A DNA stretch of 64,000 nucleotides from Lasiodiplodia sp. COLG20. Taxonomy: Eukaryota; Ascomycota; Dothideomycetes; Botryosphaeriales; Botryosphaeriaceae. The position numbers and the translations under genes were made by a program. Shown in pieces: positions 56,687 to 64,000 of this stretch. The notes beneath the pieces were generated by a model. That model made no database searches and was not told the origin of the DNA. It saw only the letters and a list, made by a program, of their open reading frames with translations. The stretch spans positions 4,216,001-4,280,000 of the forward strand of contig VNWV01000002.1 of NCBI GenBank assembly GCA_009801085.1, in the 5' to 3' direction. Each line of letters starts with the position of its first letter. Position 1 is the stretch's first letter.

Positions 56687-59600
56687 TCATATTTCGCGCA
56701 CAAACCCAACCTCCACCAGCTTTTCTACCGGGATATTCATCTTGCTCACCTTCGTCCGCGTGTTCTCCCTCAGCCACAAGAAGACGCTCAGCAGCAGCCG
56801 CTTCGCCGACCCATTCTTGTACGTCAGCAGCCGCAGCTGCTCCTTCCCCACGACGTACACCACCTGTGTTGCAAATGCCTTATCTAACGCTGCCAGCCGC
56901 CGTGACACCGCCTGTTCCGGGAGGTTCGCGTACGCTGCGTGGTCTTGATCTGCAAAGCGCATTTTCTTCGATACAGACCCTCTCCGGCGCCGGTTGCCGG
57001 GCGGTGGCGTCGGCGGGCTCGGAGGCGTCGAGGCTGCCAGGGAGATGCGGTCGTCGTCGTCACTATCGTTTGGGCTTTCAGCGGGCTCTACCGCGGAAAC
57101 GGTCGAGGCACTATGGGGACGGTGGCCGCCGGTCGTGGTGTTGCTATTCCTAGGGGCGGTGGAGATAGCATCCGGATTCTCAGGAGAAGGCTGCTCCACG
57201 GGCTCCGGCCCGACCGTCGAAGAGCCGCTGGTGCTTTCCTTGCTTGGAGGCGGAGGCGACTTGTTCCGAATGTTCTTGGGGCGCGACGCCTTAACGATGG
57301 CGTGGCGCAGCTGCGAGTAGACGACTTGGCCTAGATCGGCATTGATGGGATGGTCATTATAGCCGTGGCGAATGATCATGCGATAGCAGTTTGGCATTCG
57401 TGTTCCCGCGATCTCGTAGCGCTCTTCCTCCTTGACCTATATGAACGATGGTGGTTAGCACGGCCCCTATGAACAATACAGAGCAAAGCTTACGTGGGGG
57501 ATATGCAAAGCACGGAGATGCAAGAAGACGTGAACATCCTGCTGTGCTTCAAATTTCTTGAGGAATTCTTCGTACACCACTGGCACCTTGTCGCCTGCTT
57601 TGTCGAAGAAGATGCCAAGGCCTAGAGTTGACATAATAGGTTAGCCTCAATGGATTTCTCCACTTTTGCTCACAATTTGAGGGGCATACCTTTGATCCTG
57701 TAGATCTCGCCCCCTCCGTATTTGTCGGACAGCCTTGGCGGCGCATCGTCGCTCCGGACAATCAAATCGCGAAGTCCAAGACGGTTCTTGTCTTCCGCCT
57801 TCCACTGTTGCTCCTTCCCGTAGCGCCACACAATGAAAACTAAAGCCAGGATGCAAGCCAGTACGAAGGTAAACCAGGCACCATCGACGAACTTAGTGGC
57901 CGCGGATGCAAGGAACAAGCCATCAAGGGTGAGGAAAATCGCCCAGACCGGCAGGACCAGGAACCATGGAAGGCGCCAAACAATTATAGCAACCAGCGCA
58001 ACCAGATTCGTCGTAATGAAAGTGACCAGCACAACGCAGAAGCCATAAGCATGGCCGAGTTTGGTGGTGTTGTTGTAGACGGCCGTGACGATGACGGTAC
58101 CGATCATCAAAAGCCAATTGGCCATCGGGATGAAGACCTGTCCATAGAACTTGTTGCTGGTATAGATCATCTGGATCTGAGGGAAGTAGCTGGTATTCAT
58201 GACCTGGGAGAGCAGCTGGAAAGCGCTGGTGATCATCGCTTGAGAGGCTACCACTGCAGCCAATATCGATATGATGAGCGAAGGGTAGAACATCCCCGGT
58301 GGGACTGATTCGAAGAACGGATTGTCGTACGCGAGAGGTTCGACGGAAATACGAGCGGCTTGGCCGCAGTAGGCCATCAAGATACACGGGTAAGCGAAGC
58401 CTATCCAGGAGATTTGAATCGCCCTGCACTGATATCAGCGATTGGAGCTCAGCCAGGCACAGGCATATCCCACCGTTGCGAAAAAGCACCTAGATCAGCG
58501 AAAAGAGCCTCGACACCTAACCAGCCAGTTAGTAGGACGATATGCAAAGTTTAAGCCCAGCCGTCTTACCAGTAAATGCGAGCAAAATACCACCCAACGA
58601 CAGAAATGAGTCTGTTGAGTCTCGAACGAAGAAGCTGAAGGCAAAAGTTGGAGAAAACGCTTTAAGGACAGTATGGTCATACACGGCGAGGTTCTTTATT
58701 TGGGTCAGTGGGCATATGGTTGCAGATGGACTTAGGACTCACATATATTCCGTAAGAAAAATTCAAAAGCAGCCAGACGACAACTATAGGCGCAAATGCC
58801 TTGGCCAGCCGCGATACACCAAGGGGCTGAGCCAGGAACAAGAGAACAATTATTGCACAAGATACACCGATAACCAAGTCGGTTCCAAGATCGGGGCGGA
58901 CGACCCTGAGGCCCTGCACGGCGCCCAATACTGACTGGGCTGGCGTAAGGATCGTGTCGGCGAGGATCAAGCTGACACCGAAAACGGAGAGGGCCTTGAG
59001 GGCAAAATGCATGGCGCGGCTGTTCTCGAGGAAGTCGCGCACTCTTTGGTTGAGGGGACGCAGCTCGTTCGACTCGAATCGGCTCAGGCGATGCGTGTGC
59101 CACCTGGTCGGATCATGTTTGGTGATGTTGCACTGGGGCGACGTTAGCATTGGCGGGTGCAACTGGCCATGGGTTTGGGGGCCGCACGTAGCGCGAAAGC
59201 AAGCTGTAGACGGCAAAGGTGCCGCCCTCTCCCTCATCATTGGCGGTAAGCACGATGAGGACGTACTTCACCGTGACGATCAGGGTGATTGCCCAGATGA
59301 TGAGGGAGAGGGCGCCGACGAGGTCGTCCTTGGACGGCGGCTCGGCGAAGGTGGAGGAGAAGACATAGAGAGGGCTCGTTCCAAGGTCACCGTAGATAAC
59401 GCCGGTGGATTGGTAGGCCAGCCTGAAGAAAGTCAGAAAAAACAACAGAGTGCACGGACGAGCAGCTCACCAGATCAGCGTCCATCCCTTGAAGACCTGG
59501 GCGGGGTCAGCGCAACGGTGTTTTGCATGCTGCAGGCGGATGGATTGGGTACCTGCTTGTGTTTGAAGTCGCGCTCCTGCGGCCTATAGTCGATGGTGTC

Positions 59601-59735
59601 CTCCTCGTCGTACACGAGATCGACGTCCTTCTCGCGGAGCTGCTTGACGCTGTTGCGGTGTTTCAGACGAGAGGCCTGGCCAGACCCGGCTTGGAACAGC
59701 GAAAGATGCCTCAGGTCGGCGAACTCGTCTTCCAT
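56687..59735 (-). CDS. HAK1: HAK/KUP-family potassium transporter
   Basis: Nine exons: 59553-59735, 59471-59496, 59188-59422, 58743-59132, 58570-58693, 58474-58516, 57690-58423, 57494-57621 and 56687-57436. All phases agree and give 870 residues. The start is [19 protein letters not shown]. Exons 2-3 give [20 protein letters not shown] then [16 protein letters not shown], the first helix signature of HAK/KUP. Later helices include [80 protein letters not shown] and [20 protein letters not shown]. The C-terminal cytosolic part has [14 protein letters not shown], then a disordered Pro/Ser insert (residues ~660-770). The protein should take up K+ at the plasma membrane. Symbol by family; paralogue identity not tested. 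Confidence 0.92.
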
Positions 59736-60800
59736 TACTGGACGAGCGGGGGGCAAAAACGCGCAGGCTACGCCCGAGACGGCACGCTGCGCGAAGATCG
59801 GGGGGCAGCGGGAGCTGGCTGCTGGCAATGCGCGGTGAGGGCTGACGGGGCTCCGGGCAAAGCGAAGGCGGATTTATTTGACGATGCGACAGAGGAAGAG
59901 CAGGCTGACCGGCGCAGCGCCGGGCCAGAGCACCTGAGCGGCGGCATGGTCGACTTTCTTGGCAGTCGCGCGATGGGCAAAGCACTCGGCGGGGGGCGCG
60001 AGCCAATGGGGCGGCGGTGGCCCGTGGCGGCAAATCGCGCACCCAGGCTGTCTCCGGCGCAGCGCCGTGGGCGGAGAGAGTACAGGAGTTGTCGGGCCCT
60101 CGCCCAAAAGCGCGCGGGGTGGCAGTGCTGGGCGCGCTCGGCTGCAGCACGCCCGCCGCTTGGCCGCGGTCCGCTCTGCAGCCTCCAAAAGTCGCTCACG
60201 CGCTGCGAGAAGGGCCGCCGCCTCTCGAACGGCCAGAAATGCGGGGGACCGCCTGCTGGTCCCAACCTTGATCTAACCTCGCCCGTCACGGCGAGTCAGC
60301 GATGTGCCTGCGGCGACGCGCGGATCTGTGGAGGTCGAGCGACGTAAGCCTTGCGCTGCACACCTGCGCTATCCGCACGCTGACGTGCATCGCGTGGTTT
60401 ATCTGTCGCCACTCCGGTCATGCGCAGAGTTCGAGATGCTGTGCATTCTTGCTCGTGGCTCGAAGTCCTGTTTGCCTTGGCCATGCAGGGTCCACGCGAG
60501 GCGACCCGGGCCCCACGAGCAATATGCTCGCTGCTCTAGGACCAGTCTCCGTCCCACCCGCCTTCGCATTTCTGAAAATTTTCCCTGCGGCCAGTAGCAG
60601 TCGCTTCTTACGTGGTGCGCCCTCACCGCCCTGTTATCACCCTGGCGTCATACATCGGCAGAATGCCAGAGCACAAGTGACGTGAGCGAGAACAAGCACG
60701 TGGATTACCCTACCGCTCGTATCTTCCTGCGCAGCGCCTCTTCCAGCGCAGCGCCAATAATGCTCCAGTAAACCCCGGTCAATCTCGTCTGCCAGATCGA
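59736..60800. promoter_or_regulatory. intergenic, HAK promoter and SDR 3' end
   Basis: About 1 kb and very GC-rich from 59760 to 60290, with overlapping Ala/Arg-rich frames on both strands that reflect composition. The HAK promoter must lie here. Confidence 0.4.
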
Positions 60801-61772
60801 TCAGTCCGCCAGCGCATAGATCCGCGCAGCATCCTCCCCCTCAAACGCATCCACTCCCTCCCTGGTCACCCTCTCAGCCGCCTTCCTCACGTCCTCCTGT
60901 CCGTCCAACAGATCCAGCCACCCGCCCTTATACCCACTGTCCAGCACCTCCACCGCCGCCTGGGCCACGGCCTCTCTGCTCACCTTCCCACCGCTTCCGC
61001 CCGTCTTCCCCAGCTCCACGCCACCCGCCGGCCCGTCCGTCAGCGTGCCCGGTCGAAGGCAGATGCCCCTGAAATCCCCGCCCCGCTTCTTGGTCATCGC
61101 TGCCAGGTACTCGTCAGCAGCGATCTTGGCCTTGGCGTAGTCCGGCAGCGTCTCGGTGTTGAGCTTGGTCGCCGTGGCCCACTCGGCGTCGCTCCACCAC
61201 GCCGGCTTGGTGCGCCGCGACGCCAAGTACGACACCATGAGGAAGGCCGAGACGCTGGGCGACGTGGTCGACGCCTTGATGAAGGCCTTGGCTGCGTCGC
61301 GGTCAACCGCGTAGGTGCGGTCGGGGCCGCCTTTGCCACCCGCGCCTGTGGGGAGAGAACACGACGTTAGCTACTCAATAAATCCCCTATGCCAGAGAGG
61401 CCGTTGTTGCAATGATGTGGCAGCATCGCGAAGCCTACAGACCACCCCACAAAGTGCTTTGTTCTCCCAGCTCTTACAATCCCATCTCAGGAAAACAGAG
61501 GAAGAGCTTCACCCACCTGCACTCCAAATAACCCAGCTCGGCTTGACCTGGTCCAGGATCTTCCTCGCATCATGCTCGCTCTTCACATCCTCCACGCTGC
61601 TCACAAGTACGTTCAGCTTGCCCGGCTGGCCCTCGCCCAACTTGGTGATGGTGGCCGACTGCGCCGGGTCACGGATCATCGAAGTAACGGCATACGATCG
61701 AGCGAGCAGGAGGGGCGTTATGAACTGCGCGACCTTGCCGTGGCCGCCAATCAGAAGAACGTGTTGCGACAT
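60801..61772 (-). CDS. NAD(P)-binding SDR/NmrA-like protein
   Basis: Two exons, 61517-61772 and 60801-61345, joined by a 171-nt GT-AG intron, give 266 residues. The start MSQHVLLIGGHGKVAQFITP holds the dinucleotide loop GGHGKVA. Next is YAVTSMIRDPAQSATI, then KPSWVIWSAG joined to GAGGKGGPDRTYAVDRD, which spans the adenine pocket. FLMVSYLASRRTKPAWW and DYAKAKIAADEYL carry the YxxxK-like pair, and GICLRPGTLTDGPAGG follows. This resembles the atypical SDR group of yeast YMR090W-like proteins. Substrate is unknown; stress-related reductase is a guess. The intron is longer than the local norm, but both splice ends are good. Confidence 0.85.
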
Positions 61773-62416
61773 GGTGGTTGCGGCGTCGTTGTTGATGATG
61801 TTGTTGTGTATGATGCGGGGCAGAGACGAGCAGGACAAACGGGGACTATATACGTCTCAGCGGGGTCGCTGACCGAGATGCGTATGATCCAATTAGTTGA
61901 TTTTTGAATCAGCGAGCTGCAACATCGTTCACTAATTACCACGAGGCTGTGAAGCAGCTGGACTGACGTCGTGATCTGCCCCGCCGATTACTCGGCACAT
62001 TGGTAAGCAAGTGTTATGACAGTGACGCAATCTTCCAATGAGCGTGTGCGGGCCGAACCGCTCCGGCACGATCCCGGACAGAAGACCGTTGTTTGAAGCC
62101 AGAGATGATGGGGAAAACGTCCCGTAATCTTCCCGAAACGGTCCGCTACAGAGTCCGTAGCTGACAAACACGCTCCTTGGCGCCGTTTGCCCCTGCAGTA
62201 TTGACTCGGCGCGCCATAGCTAGCATGCGCTAGCTGGTTCCAAGGAGAGAGACCATGCAGCAAACAAAACTCCCACTTTCATTTCTTTCGTCGCCATATA
62301 TGCCCCCCAAACGCCATCATACACAGTGCCCCCATCCATATGCTATACAACACAACACCGGATCTAGCCAGTGCAAGAAAAGGGGTATCCGACGCCAGAG
62401 CATGGCTCTTGGCTTT
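61773..62416. promoter_or_regulatory. intergenic, SDR promoter and PPG1 3' end
   Basis: About 640 bp between two minus-strand genes. No gene is supported. The SDR promoter lies beside 61773; no motif is named. Confidence 0.35.
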
Positions 62417-63951
62417 CTACAAGAAATAATCCGCCACCGGCTTCTTCGCAGGCATGCCACGCGAATCCTGCGGTGCAGCCTCGAAGACTCTGTACCGCCG
62501 GCCTGGCCCGTCTCTGTTCCTGTCACTCAGACCTCGACTCCGGTTGAAATCACCGTTACCGCGAGGTACATAGCCGCCGTTGCTGCCGTCTTCGCCTAGC
62601 TCCAGGATGGCTGCAACATTTCCGCAACGGTAGCAGTAGTTTGGCGCACTCCATACCGTTACGATCGAATTGTCGAACATCTCCTTGAACCCTTCCATCA
62701 CAAGCTGATGGGCACGCGCAATCAGGGACAAGTCGTTCTTATGGTTGAAACACTTGACAATGTCGGCGCCGAAGAGGAACCCAGCCCCACGCGGAGACAA
62801 GCCCCAGCCATCAATCTCATCCGGATCTGACCAGAGCAGGTCACACATGGCCCCCTCGTGCGGGACTTCCTGTTTGCGATCAAGTAGGCGGATCTTGTCG
62901 ATGGTGTCGATCAACGGAGACAGGCCTCCGTGCACGCATAGTACTGCTCCTCCGGGATTTCCCGTGGATCCAGAACTGGATCCAGAAGCACCGGTTCCAG
63001 CAGGACCAGTCCTAGCAGGTGTGTCGGCAGCTGGCGAGCTCGAAGGCCCAAGTGGCCCTGGAGAGTCACTACGAGGGTTGCGCGGGTACCGGTTGATGAC
63101 CTCGTTGTTAGAGTTGAGTATTTCGATTTCGATGTCTTGGTCCTCTCCTTGGCTGCCCTGCGTGCTTGGATCTGCATAGGGGCTGGAAGTGGGCTGAAGA
63201 TTTGTGGCGGCCCCCGTAACCAATGCACCAAGGGCAAGGTAGTCGAAAACCTCACAGCAGTATCTGTAGACTAAAGTTAGCCACAGAACAGTCTTGATGT
63301 GTCAGACGCCTAATCATGCAAGCACTAGCTTACCTCCACACGTTTGCACTGCCGTATTTCCGCAAGCATTCATCATAGAAGCCATACACGGTTGTGATTT
63401 GCCGAGACTCGTGGTTGCCACGGATGAGCGTAATCCGGTCCGGATACCGAACTTTAAGACACAGAAGGAGTAGAAATGACTCGAGAGAATAGAAGCCTCT
63501 ATCGACAAAGTCTCCTGCGATGAAGTTAGCACAGAGACGTATATACTATAGTGATTTAAGTAATCGCATATAGAAAAAAGACTTACCCATGAATAGGTAG
63601 TTTGTGTCCGGCACATCGCCACCTACCCTAAAAAGCTCCATCAGATCGTGGAACTGGCCGTGGATATCTCCACATATCTGCGCAAACACTCAGTAAGCCA
63701 CAGCATCCCTTCAAAAATTTGGGTGCCAACATACCGTCACCGGCGCATCGACGCCCACCACATTGCCCTCCTCAATCAGCAGCTCCCTCGCCTTATAGCA
63801 CAGTTCGCGCACCTGCGTCTCGGGTATGGGCCGGCACGCACGTAGCTGCGCAATCGCTCTGGATAAAGATAATCAGCGTCAGCTCATCCGTTTTCTTTTG
63901 CTCTCGCTCCACAGGCGGAGACGACGCCACGTACTGGTCCAAGTCGCTCAT
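62417..63951 (-). CDS. PPG1: PP2A-like serine/threonine phosphatase Ppg1 with a catalytic-domain insert
   Basis: Five exons: 63935-63951, 63735-63858, 63587-63677, 63334-63514 and 62417-63263, in phase, give 419 residues. Exon 1 has only MSDLDQ; the join gives [20 protein letters not shown]. The metal-binding motifs are GDIHGQF, GDFVDRG and GNHESRQIT; the late motifs are [52 protein letters not shown] and [11 protein letters not shown]. The end is YFL, the methylated tail of PP2A-like enzymes. Ppg1-type features outnumber PP2A and Sit4 ones. Between residues about 152 and 243, just before LCVHGG, lies a Ser/Pro/Gly/Thr-rich insert, mostly low complexity, with one acidic patch ([15 protein letters not shown]). 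Yeast Ppg1 acts with the Far complex. Gene ends next to the window edge and is complete. Confidence 0.9.
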
Positions 63952-64000
63952 GTTGAGATATGTGCTCTACTATGTGCGAGCGACAAGGGACTCCGGGGCG

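Overview
The window is fungal nuclear DNA from a filamentous ascomycete (Pezizomycotina). Dothideomycetes fits best, but that is only an impression from protein style. The evidence is short GT-AG introns of about 40-110 nt in most genes, with many genes ending on third-position G or C, plus a gene set typical of these fungi: the fused ergothioneine enzyme Egt1, a HAK/KUP potassium transporter, a seven-helix DUF3112-type membrane protein, a Yvc1-type vacuolar channel and a PrnX-like cyclodeaminase. I see no CRISPR array, no intact transposon, no rRNA and no convincing tRNA, and no obvious secondary-metabolite cluster. Exon boundaries were read by eye from splice sites, reading phase and remembered family shape; nothing was aligned or searched.

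Layout. 1-9.3 kb: UTP14 (runs off the left edge) divergent from mitochondrial ribosomal protein mL41, an unknown small protein, COQ3 (ubiquinone methyltransferase), an ACC-synthase-like aminotransferase, and an ING-family PHD protein. 10.5-13.3 kb: ribosomal protein eL8 and a PrnX/ornithine cyclodeaminase-like gene. 14.7-19.2 kb: a small secreted protein followed in frame by a Ser/Thr-rich repeat tail, then a GH31 alpha-xylosidase-like gene. Both have an in-frame stop in otherwise open frames. 19.6-21.7 kb: a TMEM42-like membrane protein convergent with exosome subunit MTR3. 24-26.7 kb: the DUF3112-type protein. 27.8-30.6 kb: a large disordered protein of unknown function. 31-34.9 kb: a YVC1-like channel with at least 17 exons. 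35.7-37 kb: a C2H2 transcription factor.

37-45 kb is almost empty of recognisable genes, with a few coding-like islands. 45-47 kb: POP5 and a PI31-like proteasome regulator back to back. 49-51.7 kb: an unknown 905-residue protein with a PHD-like finger. 52.6-55.3 kb: EGT1. 56.7-59.7 kb: the HAK/KUP transporter. 60.8-61.8 kb: an NAD(P)-binding SDR/NmrA-like protein. 62.4-63.95 kb: the PP2A-like phosphatase PPG1 with a large insert in its catalytic domain.

Most of these are housekeeping genes not joined into one pathway. Two tight divergent pairs link related jobs: UTP14/mL41 (cytosolic and mitochondrial ribosome production) and POP5/PI31 (RNase P/MRP and proteasome). The best leads are the in-frame UGA before the Ser/Thr-rich tail, the in-frame UAG in the GH31 gene, the phase gap in the YVC1 gene, the GC-AG intron in EGT1, the roughly 90-residue insert in PPG1 and the coding-like islands in the 8-kb gap.
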